From contig JAWOBZ010000067.1 of assembly GCA_046484045.1 (NCBI GenBank), positions 1-20,131 on the forward strand: a stretch of DNA of 20,131 nucleotides. The letters are read 5' to 3'. This document shows positions 12,955 through 19,813 of this stretch, in pieces. A model generated the notes under the pieces. It did not search any database. It was not told the origin of the DNA and saw only the letters and a program-made list of their open reading frames with translations. The DNA is from CAZHUM01 sp046484045. Lineage in GTDB: Archaea; Thermoplasmatota; Thermoplasmata; Halarchaeoplasmatales; Halarchaeoplasmataceae. Positions within the stretch are counted from its first letter, which is position 1; each line of letters opens with the position of its first letter. A program made the position numbers and the translations under genes.

Positions 12955-14607
12955 ATGACAGAAGAAGTATTCACGTATTTGATAGGTGGAAAAGCAGGTG
13001 AAGGAGTGAAGAAAGCCGGAACAACGGCAGCTAGATTGTTTTTAAGGATGGGTAGGAACACATTCGAGATGGACGACTACCAAAGCTTGATACGCGGGGG
13101 CCACAATTTTTCCGTGGTAAGTTCATCCATGGATGAAGTCAACAGTCACTACATGAAGGCGGATCTAGTTGTGAATTTGGATGAAAGGAGCTACGAGAAA
13201 CACAAAGACCACGTCTCCGGAAGAGGAGTTGTGGTGAACAACTCTGATGAGGTAGGAGGTGGCGATATCGCCGTCCCCTTAAGTTCCATGGCAAAGGAGT
13301 ACTCGAGACCTGATCTTATCATGGGCGTTGCCGGCATCGCGGTGCTGTGCTCTGCTATCGGTATGGACAAGGAAGAGATGAAGGAGTTCGTAGCAAAGGA
13401 ATACAGCAGAGGCGCGGAAGAGAACATCGCCTTCGCCGAAGAGGTATACGATGGATTGGATGATGAACTGAAGAGTAAGTTCAAGTTGGAAAAAAGCGAT
13501 GAAAAGCGATCAATGTTGACAGGAAACGAAGCACTGGCACTCGGCGCATGTGCCGCAGGCCTAGATATATACTTCGCATACCCCATGACACCCGCATCGT
13601 CTATACTCCATTTCTTAGCGGACCATAAGGACGAGCTGAAAGTTGCGGTCGTGCATCCGGAGAACGAGATCGCGGTCGCCAACATGGCCATCGGCTCTAC
13701 GGTGGTAGGTGCTCGTGCTATGGTAGGAAGCAGCGGGGGAGGTTTTGCGCTGATGGAGGAAGCTTTCTCCTTGGCCGGAATGGCCGAATCTCCAGTACTT
13801 TTCGTTCTGTCTTCTAGACCGGGGCCGTCAACGGGGGTACCGACGTACACGGAGCAGGCGGATCTGGATATGGCTTTGAATCAAGGGCAGGGAGATTTCC
13901 CCAGAGTCGTGGCATCTCCATGCAGCGTGAACGAAGCGTTTCATTTAACCGCGGAGATGTTGAATCTACTTTGGAAGTTCCAGACACCCGGGATACTGTT
14001 GACCGAGAAACACTTATCCGAGAGCGGTATGGTAGTTGATATCGATGTTAGAGATACTGAATATGAACCACCACTGATGCACGAAGATGGGGGATACATG
14101 AGGTATAAATTGACCGAGAGCGGTGTATCACCTATGAAATTTCCACCTTCAGATGATCTCATCCGATGGAACAGCTACGAGAGCAGGGAGGACGGAGTGA
14201 CAACGGAGGATGCTGAGTTGATCACCAAGATGCACGATAAAAGGGAGAGAAAGCAAAGGGCATTGTTGAAGGAGTTGAAGGACATGAATACGGTGAACGT
14301 ATTCGGTGATTCAGGGCCAGTGGTCATGACATATGGGTCTACGACTTCCAGCGTTCTAGAGGCGCTTTCTGCCGGAGAAATTGATGCAACCGTGGTGCAG
14401 CCCAAGTATCTGAAGCCACTGCCGATCTGGGAGTTGGAGAAGTACAACGATGAAAGACCTATAATCGTAGAGCAGAGCGTTTCGGGCCAATTCGCTACGC
14501 TGTTGAGAGATAAGATCGGTCTTCGTCCGTCCGCGGTGATCAAGAGGTACGACGGGAGGCCCTTCGAGCCAGAAAAGCTTGCTGAGAAGCTCAAGGAGGT
14601 GCTCTAG
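12955..14607 (+). CDS. korA: 2-oxoacid:ferredoxin oxidoreductase, fused gamma-alpha subunit
   Basis: This 550-residue protein is the large subunit of a two-subunit 2-oxoacid:acceptor oxidoreductase. The gamma domain (about 1-180) begins IGGKAGEGVKKAG and includes SLIRGGHNFS. The alpha domain follows (about 190-550), with the AYPMTPASSILHFLA motif (YPITPSS-like) and the GPSTGVPTYTEQADLDMAL block near residues 288-306. It contributes to thiamine diphosphate and CoA binding. Partner KorB follows at once. The exact oxoacid (2-oxoglutarate, pyruvate or branched) cannot be fixed from sequence alone. The start at 12955 is supported by GAGATGAT just upstream. Reduced ferredoxin from this enzyme could feed the neighbouring detoxification proteins. 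Confidence 0.92.
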   Translation: MTEEVFTYLIGGKAGEGVKKAGTTAARLFLRMGRNTFEMDDYQSLIRGGHNFSVVSSSMDEVNSHYMKADLVVNLDERSYEKHKDHVSGRGVVVNNSDEVGGGDIAVPLSSMAKEYSRPDLIMGVAGIAVLCSAIGMDKEEMKEFVAKEYSRGAEENIAFAEEVYDGLDDELKSKFKLEKSDEKRSMLTGNEALALGACAAGLDIYFAYPMTPASSILHFLADHKDELKVAVVHPENEIAVANMAIGSTVVGARAMVGSSGGGFALMEEAFSLAGMAESPVLFVLSSRPGPSTGVPTYTEQADLDMALNQGQGDFPRVVASPCSVNEAFHLTAEMLNLLWKFQTPGILLTEKHLSESGMVVDIDVRDTEYEPPLMHEDGGYMRYKLTESGVSPMKFPPSDDLIRWNSYESREDGVTTEDAELITKMHDKRERKQRALLKELKDMNTVNVFGDSGPVVMTYGSTTSSVLEALSAGEIDATVVQPKYLKPLPIWELEKYNDERPIIVEQSVSGQFATLLRDKIGLRPSAVIKRYDGRPFEPEKLAEKLKEVL

Positions 14608-15456
14608 ATGAATGGAGATTACGGCACGGATGCAGAGATCACCTGGTGCACCGGCTGCGGTAACTTCGGGATCTTAACTGCAGTGAAAAAAGCGGTACCC
14701 AAGTTAGAGGAGAAAGGCATCGGTAAGGAGAAGATACTTGTTTCCTCGGGTATCGGATGCCACGGCAAGATACTCGACTATCTTAAACTTAGTGGATTGT
14801 ATTCCATACACGGCAGGGAGATGGCCACGGTCGAGGGGATGAAGTTCGCCCGCCCGGATATGAAGGTGATCGCCTTCGGTGGAGACGGAGATGCGTACGG
14901 AGAAGGGATATCCCACCTGATCTTCGCAGCCAAAAGGAACGCTGATATAGCCGTCGTGGTCCATAACAACGGCGCTTACGCTTTGACCACTGGACAGTTC
15001 TCACCTACAAGCGAGAAGGGATACAAAGGTCCTTCGACACCCGGAGGCAGTATCGAACCGCCGTTGAACCCGCTTGTACTGATGTTATCCGCCGGTGCCG
15101 GTTTCGTGTCACGGGGATATGCCGGAAATATACCACATCTTACCGACCTTATAGTAGAAGCCGTCGAACATCCAGGTTTTGCTCTCATAGATGTCCTACA
15201 GCCCAGCGTTGTGTTCCACGACACCTACGAGGAGTACAACGAGTTGACTTACGAACTGGAAGAACCCGCGGAGACGGTCTTCGATGCCATGAAGCTGGCA
15301 CAGATGAAAGAAAAGCTGCCCATAGGAGTTCTCTATAAAGAGAAGAAACCGGTATACCACGAAGAGCTCTACGGGGGATGGAACCCGGTGAGAGATCGTA
15401 TGGATCGTGATGAACGATTAAACAAGATTAAAGAGATAATCTACGGTGATGAATGA
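14608..15456 (+). CDS. korB: 2-oxoacid:ferredoxin oxidoreductase, beta subunit
   Basis: This 282-residue subunit binds thiamine diphosphate through GDGDAYGEG followed by HNNGAYALTTGQ, and an Fe-S cluster. The cluster motif WCTGC (C14, C17) and GIGCHG (C51) are present. The usual fourth ligand, in the block DVLQPCVTF, is Ser200 here (DVLQPSVVFHD), and the whole protein has only three cysteines. The Ser codon is AGC at 15205-15207. GGAGGTG (14595-14601) at the end of korA and the start codon directly after the korA stop show a coupled operon. A two-subunit enzyme without a separate delta ferredoxin is common in archaea. Confidence 0.93.
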   Translation: MNGDYGTDAEITWCTGCGNFGILTAVKKAVPKLEEKGIGKEKILVSSGIGCHGKILDYLKLSGLYSIHGREMATVEGMKFARPDMKVIAFGGDGDAYGEGISHLIFAAKRNADIAVVVHNNGAYALTTGQFSPTSEKGYKGPSTPGGSIEPPLNPLVLMLSAGAGFVSRGYAGNIPHLTDLIVEAVEHPGFALIDVLQPSVVFHDTYEEYNELTYELEEPAETVFDAMKLAQMKEKLPIGVLYKEKKPVYHEELYGGWNPVRDRMDRDERLNKIKEIIYGDE

Positions 15457-16010
15457 TGGATGTAAAAGAAGCGATAGAGAGAAGAAGGGCGTACAGAGCG
15501 TTGAAGATAGTCGACATCGATGAAGAACTCGTTGAAGAGTTGGCCGGCGCTGCGAGATTGTCCGCTTCGTGTTTCAACTACCAGCCGTGGAACTACGTCT
15601 TCGTTTACGACGAAGATACGCTGGAAAAGATGCAGGAGGTGATGTCCTCGAACAACGAGTGGACACGAAATGCATCTTTGATTATTGCGGTCTTCAGTAA
15701 AAAGGATGACGACTGCGTGGTAAAAGAAAGAGAGTACTTCTTATTCGATACCGGCATGGCGACCGCATTGATGATACTGCGGGCAACCGAGCTGGGTCTT
15801 GTAGCCCACCCCATAGCGGGTTTCGACGAGACAAAATCCAAGGAGATACTGGGCATACCAGACGAGTACAGGTTGATCACGCTGGTGATCGTGGGAGAAC
15901 ACACAGAAGAAACCACGGAACTCATGACGGATAAACAGATCGAGATCGAGAAGGAGAGACCAGAGAGGAAAGAACTAGAAGAGTTCGTACATCATAATAC
16001 GTATAAATAA
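15453..16010 (+). CDS. Nitroreductase family FMN protein
   Basis: This protein of about 185 residues is a compact nitroreductase. VKEAIERRRAYRALK at the N-terminus is the FMN phosphate-binding segment, and AARLSASCFNYQPWNYVFV and GLGLVAHPIAGFD-like stretches (here LGLVAHPIAGFDETKSKEILGIP) match the family core. The substrate is unknown; relatives reduce quinones, flavins, nitro compounds or disulfide-like substrates. It overlaps korB by 4 bp (ATGATGG; the ATG at 15453 or 15456 may be used), so it is produced together with the 2-oxoacid oxidoreductase. It differs from the nitroreductase at 6141 in lacking a VOC domain. Confidence 0.9.
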   Translation: MMDVKEAIERRRAYRALKIVDIDEELVEELAGAARLSASCFNYQPWNYVFVYDEDTLEKMQEVMSSNNEWTRNASLIIAVFSKKDDDCVVKEREYFLFDTGMATALMILRATELGLVAHPIAGFDETKSKEILGIPDEYRLITLVIVGEHTEETTELMTDKQIEIEKERPERKELEEFVHHNTYK

Positions 16011-16041
16011 GAAATTTAACTTAATAAAACCAAGATAAATC

Positions 16042-16075
16042 GGAGAAAATGTTAAATCCCTTCCGTGAATTCTCC
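16042..16075. promoter_or_regulatory. Possible promoter and short inverted repeat before the GTPase
   Basis: GGAGAA (16042-16047) and TTCTCC (16070-16075) flank a weak TATA-like ATGTTAAATCC (16049-16059), centred about 32 bp before the GTPase ATG. Both signals are weak. Confidence 0.25.
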
Positions 16076-16086
16076 TATCCGTTATC

Positions 16087-16893
16087 ATGTTTCTAGGAAA
16101 GGTCAAGAGGAAGGTCAATCTACTGGGCGATCCAGGTGTGGGAAAAACATCCCTTGTGATTCGATACGTGAAGAACCAATTCGGGGATGAGTACCTAAAA
16201 ACCATAGGGATGAACACCTACACCAAGAAGGTACCGCTGTTAGGCCTCCAGGTAAAACTGCTGATCAACGATATCATGGGGGAGAAGAATTTCAACCTTG
16301 TCCAGAAGGGTGCATTCAAAGGTTCCTACGGAGCCATAGCCGTTGTAGATGCTACCAGGAAAGACACCTTGGACAGCTTAGTGGACGAATGGATCCCACG
16401 TTACCGCTCACTCTCGAGGCAGAACGCACCGATCATCCTGGCAATTAACAAGGATGACCTCGAAGACAAGGAACTCAAAACCGAGGACGACCTAGAAGGT
16501 TACTACAAACATTTCGATTATTACTTTTTCACATCCGCAAAAACAGGTAAACAGGTCAACCGGGCGTTCAAGGAACTCGCGTCCAGGACAGTGTACCAGA
16601 CCAGTCAGAAGATGGACGAGGTAGAAGATCCGTTATCCATAGACGAAATCAATGATCATAGAGAACTGTTAGATTGTGTATTCTTGTGCACCTCTATCGT
16701 GGGCGATATGCCTTACTCGACCAGGGAAGAACTGCTGAAAGAGAGCGGCATAGACAAATTCCAGCTGGAAGAGGGCGTACCCAAGGAAGAGATCGAGAAA
16801 TTCGCAGAAAAGGTTTTGGCTTGGTACGATGAGCAGGGCGACAGGGAATCAAGTGATAAAGTTCGAACACTTCTAGAGAAATATAATCACTAG
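16087..16893 (+). CDS. Ras-like small GTPase with C-terminal extension
   Basis: This 268-residue protein begins with a Ras/Rab-type GTPase domain (about 6-185). Motifs in order are P-loop GDPGVGKT (14-21), switch I with T39 in YLKTIGMN, DIMGE (62-66) in place of DTAGQ, NKDD for guanine binding, and TSAKTG as G5. The residue aligned with the catalytic glutamine of Ras is Glu66. After the domain comes an unrecognised, mainly helical, acidic tail of about 80 residues (HRELLDCVFLC... to the end). Small GTPases of this type occur in several archaea with unknown roles. There is no lipidation motif or membrane segment. It converges on a receiver-domain gene 22 bp away. Confidence 0.88.
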   Translation: MFLGKVKRKVNLLGDPGVGKTSLVIRYVKNQFGDEYLKTIGMNTYTKKVPLLGLQVKLLINDIMGEKNFNLVQKGAFKGSYGAIAVVDATRKDTLDSLVDEWIPRYRSLSRQNAPIILAINKDDLEDKELKTEDDLEGYYKHFDYYFFTSAKTGKQVNRAFKELASRTVYQTSQKMDEVEDPLSIDEINDHRELLDCVFLCTSIVGDMPYSTREELLKESGIDKFQLEEGVPKEEIEKFAEKVLAWYDEQGDRESSDKVRTLLEKYNH

Positions 16894-16915
16894 ATGATCT
16901 CGATTTTACTCTGGT

Positions 16916-17635
16916 TCATACCTTGACAGAGACCGTGACGAAGTACCGATTGTTGAATACCTGGACATCGTCGATTCTGGCTTGATAGATCTCCTTTAGA
17001 TCCTGATTCTCCTTTAGTTCGTACGAGAATTTATTGAAATTGGATTGTGTGAGAAATTCAAAGATCAATTTCTGTCTATTTCCAGGGGACTCGGGTACAG
17101 ATATGATACCGGGACTATCTTTGGAAATGCTTGAAAAACTCTCTCTAAAATCATTAAATACCCTTTCGGTATCCATCAAATCAGCAACTTTGATCATGCT
17201 CAAATTTTCTCTTTCATATTTTCTATCTAGTTCCCGTTTGACAGTGGCGATCAATTCGGCTTCTTCTATTGGTTTCTCCAGATAGTGATGTACTTCTGCC
17301 TCGTTTATCGCCTTCTTCATTGCTTCATTGTTCGGATAACCGGTGATCAATATTCTAATTATATCGGGGTGTTCCTTTTTTATTCGAGTCAGCAGCTCGT
17401 TACCAGTCAGCCCAGGCATCTTCTGGTCGGCTATGATCAGATCGTATTCGTTTTCCCCGATGGAAACCAGGGCGCTTTCTCCATTATCCTCGGTATCGAC
17501 TTCACAATCTATCTCATCCGACCTTTCAAGCATTTTTTTCATTATATCTAAGAAATCTTTTTCGTCATCAACGGCCAATAGGCGGTATTGTTTTTCTTTA
17601 GATTCGTTTTTTTCTTCCATGTTTGCTTCACCCAT
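16916..17635 (-). CDS. Receiver (REC) domain protein with unknown C-terminal half
   Basis: This 239-residue protein carries a receiver domain at about 17-135. The acidic pocket is D23/D24, the phosphoryl acceptor is D70 in IIADQKMPG, and T98 (LITGYP) and K121 (EKP) complete the active site, so it should be phosphorylatable. Residues about 140-239 match no domain I recognise and contain no obvious helix-turn-helix, so this is probably not a classical DNA-binding regulator. No histidine kinase is nearby. A TATA-like box about 26 bp before 17635 supports the first ATG; a second in-frame ATG is at 17620. Confidence 0.88.
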   Translation of the reverse strand: MGEANMEEKNESKEKQYRLLAVDDEKDFLDIMKKMLERSDEIDCEVDTEDNGESALVSIGENEYDLIIADQKMPGLTGNELLTRIKKEHPDIIRILITGYPNNEAMKKAINEAEVHHYLEKPIEEAELIATVKRELDRKYERENLSMIKVADLMDTERVFNDFRESFSSISKDSPGIISVPESPGNRQKLIFEFLTQSNFNKFSYELKENQDLKEIYQARIDDVQVFNNRYFVTVSVKV

Positions 17636-17655
17636 AAATATGAAATCGATTTGAG

Positions 17656-17668
17656 TTATATTAATATG
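17656..17668 (-). promoter_or_regulatory. TATA-like box for the receiver protein
   Basis: On the minus strand CATATTAATATAA is centred about 27 bp before the ATG at 17635, predicting a leaderless message. Confidence 0.45.
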
Positions 17669-17712
17669 TTGTCGGTATCGAATATGGAAACAAAGTTAGA
17701 AATAACAACATA
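17665..17712. repeat. 8-bp inverted repeat upstream of the receiver gene
   Basis: TATGTTGT (17665-17672) and ACAACATA (17705-17712) are exact inverted copies with centres 40 bp apart, close to four helical turns. One arm overlaps the TATA-like box. It may be a paired regulator site. AT-rich sequence makes chance occurrence possible. Confidence 0.3.
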
Positions 17713-17749
17713 ACCATTTGGATCCAGAACCGAAAAAATGATCACAATA

Positions 17750-18232
17750 CTAATAATATTCGGTGGCCCAGGGAACGTCATCCATAAGTTTGACTTCCTC
17801 GATCTCATATTTATCTAGAGGAACACCTTCGCCACCGATAACTTGAGCGGTAAAAAGCAGATGCCATCTTTCCAAAATTGCGTTAGAAAAGGTGAACTCC
17901 AATTTCCTGATCTCTTTGAATTCTAAAAGCTCGACATCGAATCCAGTTTCTTCCTTTGCTTCCCTGACAGCCCCCTCCATGAACCCTTCGCTCTCCCATA
18001 CCCTCCCCATGGGAAGAACGAATTCATTTCCACCTCGATGTCTTACTCCAACGACCTTATCCTCATCGATTATTTCCAGGACCGCCTCCCCCTTGCAGGG
18101 CGGATAATCATCTACATATTCGATGTCCTTCATGTCGTATCCCCAGAATATGATGAATGGCTCGCCGTACCTTTCTATCAGTTCTTCCAGTTCATCCCAA
18201 GAAGGTCTTTCTAACGTGTAGTTTTTCTCCAT
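17750..18232 (-). CDS. Nudix hydrolase
   Basis: This 160-residue protein has a perfect Nudix box at 76-98: G76, E82, R90, E91, E94, E95 and G97, as in GX5EX7REUXEEXGU. It hydrolyses a nucleoside diphosphate linked to another moiety; the exact substrate cannot be read from the sequence. The N-terminal 45 residues (WDELEELIERYGEP...) are a family-specific extension. The gene starts 4 bp after the HD-domain gene stop, so the two form one unit. Housecleaning of damaged nucleotides is possible, but no MutT-specific evidence is visible. Confidence 0.92.
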   Translation of the reverse strand: MEKNYTLERPSWDELEELIERYGEPFIIFWGYDMKDIEYVDDYPPCKGEAVLEIIDEDKVVGVRHRGGNEFVLPMGRVWESEGFMEGAVREAKEETGFDVELLEFKEIRKLEFTFSNAILERWHLLFTAQVIGGEGVPLDKYEIEEVKLMDDVPWATEYY

Positions 18233-18236
18233 GGGA

Positions 18237-18791
18237 TCATAGGCCTAGTTCGTCGTCGATCTCCTGGAGAGTTTTGAGGGAGAGGGTCAAGAATTCGTCC
18301 CTACCCAGCCCCAATTTCTCGCAGTAAAGTATCTTATCGCGGTCTATGTTCTTGGCGAAAGAAGAGTCGCTGAACTTTTTGATCACGGATTCAGGCCTGG
18401 CTTCCTCCAACTTGCCGTTGGGCATGACCAGAGCCGTTGCCACGACCAATCCAGACACGGCATCGGCGGCTATCAGAGCGTACTCCATAGTGTTATCCGG
18501 TTCCACACCGGTTTGCTCGAAGTTATGGGATTTAACGGCTCTGACGATATCGTCGGGCACCTTTCCTATCAGCATGTCAGCGGAGACCAGGGCGTGTCTG
18601 TCGGGATCGTCTTTCGTTTCCTCGTAGTCAACGTCGTGCACGAGCCCCAATATCTTCCACTTTTTTTCATCCTCATCCACTTCCGAGGCCAGCGTTTCCA
18701 TTATCTTTGACACTGCCAACATGTGATTGACTAGGTTCTTATTATCCACGTTTTTTTCCACCATGGCCATTGCAGATTCTTCGTCCAACAT
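18237..18791 (-). CDS. HD-domain phosphohydrolase
   Basis: This protein of about 184 residues carries the HD-superfamily metal pattern: H23 in VNHMLAV, H52-D53 in GLVHDVDYE, H66, H89 in KSHN and D110 in AADAVSG. This arrangement fits HDIG-type metal-dependent phosphohydrolases annotated as predicted hydrolases in archaea. The substrate is unknown. I chose ATG at 18791; a GTG at 18800 in the same frame lies about 26 bp after a TATA-like box and could start a leaderless message, adding three residues. It is the first gene of a pair with the Nudix hydrolase, suggesting nucleotide-related chemistry. Confidence 0.87.
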   Translation of the reverse strand: MLDEESAMAMVEKNVDNKNLVNHMLAVSKIMETLASEVDEDEKKWKILGLVHDVDYEETKDDPDRHALVSADMLIGKVPDDIVRAVKSHNFEQTGVEPDNTMEYALIAADAVSGLVVATALVMPNGKLEEARPESVIKKFSDSSFAKNIDRDKILYCEKLGLGRDEFLTLSLKTLQEIDDELGL

Positions 18792-18823
18792 GATACTCAC
18801 TAGTGTTCACTTATGTACTATGT

Positions 18824-18833
18824 GCATAAAAAC
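18824..18833 (-). promoter_or_regulatory. TATA-like box for the HD-Nudix unit
   Basis: On the minus strand GTTTTTATGC lies about 28 bp before the GTG at 18800 and 37 bp before the ATG at 18791. Confidence 0.35.
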
Positions 18834-18860
18834 TTTGACGTTTTAAGTTCTGTAGCAATG

Positions 18861-18867
18861 GTTATAG
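18861..18867 (+). promoter_or_regulatory. TATA-like box for the small membrane protein
   Basis: GTTATAG is centred 26 bp before the ATG at 18890, the same geometry as other leaderless units in the window. Confidence 0.35.
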
Positions 18868-18889
18868 TGTAGAAGATAGATACTACTTT

Positions 18890-19108
18890 ATGAGCCTGCT
18901 TTTAGGTCTCGGACTCGTCGCTTGTGCAGCCATCCTTGTGCTGATAGTGATAATCCTGGTCATAGCCGTCGTATTCAAGCTGATCTTCGAATTCCTTCCA
19001 TCGACGATAATCGCGATAATCGTTTTTTTGCTGACGCGAAGCATACTCTGGGCTTTGATAGCATTCGTTGTTACCGCATTGATAATCGCGGTCATCAACC
19101 GTAGATGA
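18890..19108 (+). CDS. Small two-helix membrane protein, unknown
   Basis: This 72-residue protein is almost entirely hydrophobic, with two predicted membrane helices (about 3-33 and 38-68) separated by a short FEFLPST turn and ending in NRR. I recognise no family. The reading frame has a clean start with a TATA-like box 26 bp upstream and ends 4 bp from the convergent membrane-protein gene. A long hydrophobic antisense-like frame could arise from base bias, but the promoter position and the positive C-terminus favour a real gene. Topology would place both termini on the same side of the membrane. Confidence 0.6.
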   Translation: MSLLLGLGLVACAAILVLIVIILVIAVVFKLIFEFLPSTIIAIIVFLLTRSILWALIAFVVTALIIAVINRR

Positions 19109-19112
19109 ATCA

Positions 19113-19523
19113 CTACTGTGGTGGCGGAGCTCCGTAATTCTGCTGTTGCTGCATCTGCTGATGTGGAGGAGGAGGTATGTAAGCAGGGAAAGCCCGCCCC
19201 ATTTCTCCCTTCATCTTGTCGTACTTGATGTACCAGAGTATCAAGATAACGATCCCTATGGCCCCAGCGAAGAGCAGTATTATTGTAAGTAAAAGTCCAA
19301 CCATGGTCATCCCGTGCTCGATATTTATCATGGTGCCGTTCTGGTAGGGAGAAAAGTTCACCTCGATCTCGTTGAGCGTACTGCTGCCTGATATGGGGCT
19401 CCCTTGATACTGTCCCTTGATATCGAAACCCTCTGACATTAGTATGGAATGTATCTTATTCTGGGCTGTTCCGTGACTCTCATCGGTATACAAGGTCTGC
19501 CCGCTTATACTAATTCCTTCCAT
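19113..19523 (-). CDS. Single-pass membrane protein with Pro/Gln-rich tail, unknown
   Basis: This 136-residue protein has three parts. Residues 1-70 form a polar domain with ISGQTLYTDES and a strand-like NEIEVNFSPY. A single hydrophobic helix spans about 72-99, followed by a basic YDKMKGEMGR. The tail (112-136) is rich in proline, glutamine and tyrosine, with PPPP and QQQQ runs, as in flexible cytoplasmic tails. There is no N-terminal signal sequence, so the polar N-terminus would face outward only if the helix acts as a reverse anchor. I recognise no family. A strong TATA-like box lies about 26 bp before the ATG at 19523. Confidence 0.7.
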   Translation of the reverse strand: MEGISISGQTLYTDESHGTAQNKIHSILMSEGFDIKGQYQGSPISGSSTLNEIEVNFSPYQNGTMINIEHGMTMVGLLLTIILLFAGAIGIVILILWYIKYDKMKGEMGRAFPAYIPPPPHQQMQQQQNYGAPPPQ

Positions 19524-19542
19524 ATTGTATAGGAATATATTT

Positions 19543-19554
19543 TAAATATAAAAA
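19543..19554 (-). promoter_or_regulatory. TATA box for the Pro/Gln-tail membrane protein
   Basis: On the minus strand TTTATATTTAAA is centred about 26 bp upstream of the ATG at 19523, predicting a leaderless transcript. Confidence 0.5.
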
Positions 19555-19583
19555 TGTAGGGTCATCACGGACTAAAAAATATC

Positions 19584-19597
19584 GAAAAACCTTAAAT
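19584..19597 (+). promoter_or_regulatory. BRE/TATA-type promoter for rubredoxin-fprA
   Basis: GAAAAACCTTAAAT has an A-rich TFB element followed by a TATA-like CTTAAAT. Transcription should begin near 19620, giving a leader of about 28 nt with GGAG at 19637-19640. Confidence 0.5.
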
Positions 19598-19647
19598 GGA
19601 GTAATATATTTGTTATCAATCCCACTTCACATCATAGGAGATATAAT

Positions 19648-19812
19648 ATGGATAAATACAGCTGCGATGTTTGTTCTTATATATACGACCCCGAGAGAGG
19701 AGATATAATCGGGAACGTACCCAAAGGTACCCCCTTCGAAGAACTACCGGACGATTGGGTCTGTCCCGTATGTGGAGTACCCAAATCTCAATTTACAAAG
19801 GTGGAAGAATAA
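19648..19812 (+). CDS. Rubredoxin (second copy)
   Basis: This 54-residue rubredoxin has Fe ligands in CDVCSY (C6, C9) and CPVCGVP (C39, C42), and the ELPDDWVCP core. It differs from the rubredoxin at 9666 in most variable positions, for example Ser10 where Gly follows CxxC, so it is not a recent duplicate. It precedes the flavodiiron gene by a single base, and rubredoxin is the classical direct electron donor to flavodiiron oxygen reductases. GGAG at 19637-19640 supports the start. Confidence 0.95.
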   Translation: MDKYSCDVCSYIYDPERGDIIGNVPKGTPFEELPDDWVCPVCGVPKSQFTKVEE

Positions 19813-19813
19813 T

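Noticed and set aside
13191..13850. 219-codon open frame on the minus strand inside korA
   Set aside because: It lies wholly antisense to a clear conserved enzyme, is Ser/Pro/Ala rich in the manner of a shadow frame, and matches no family.
14175..14594. 139-codon minus-strand frame inside korA
   Set aside because: This is an antisense shadow with no start signal or recognisable motif.
17686..17715. 9-codon ATG frame in the gap upstream of the receiver gene
   Set aside because: It is too short, with no ribosome site, in an AT-rich region where such frames are expected by chance.
19113..19200. CAG/GGA-like short repeats (tgctgttgctgcatctgctg) as a possible microsatellite
   Set aside because: These bases encode the Gln/Pro-rich tail of the membrane protein at 19113-19523, and the repeat is irregular.
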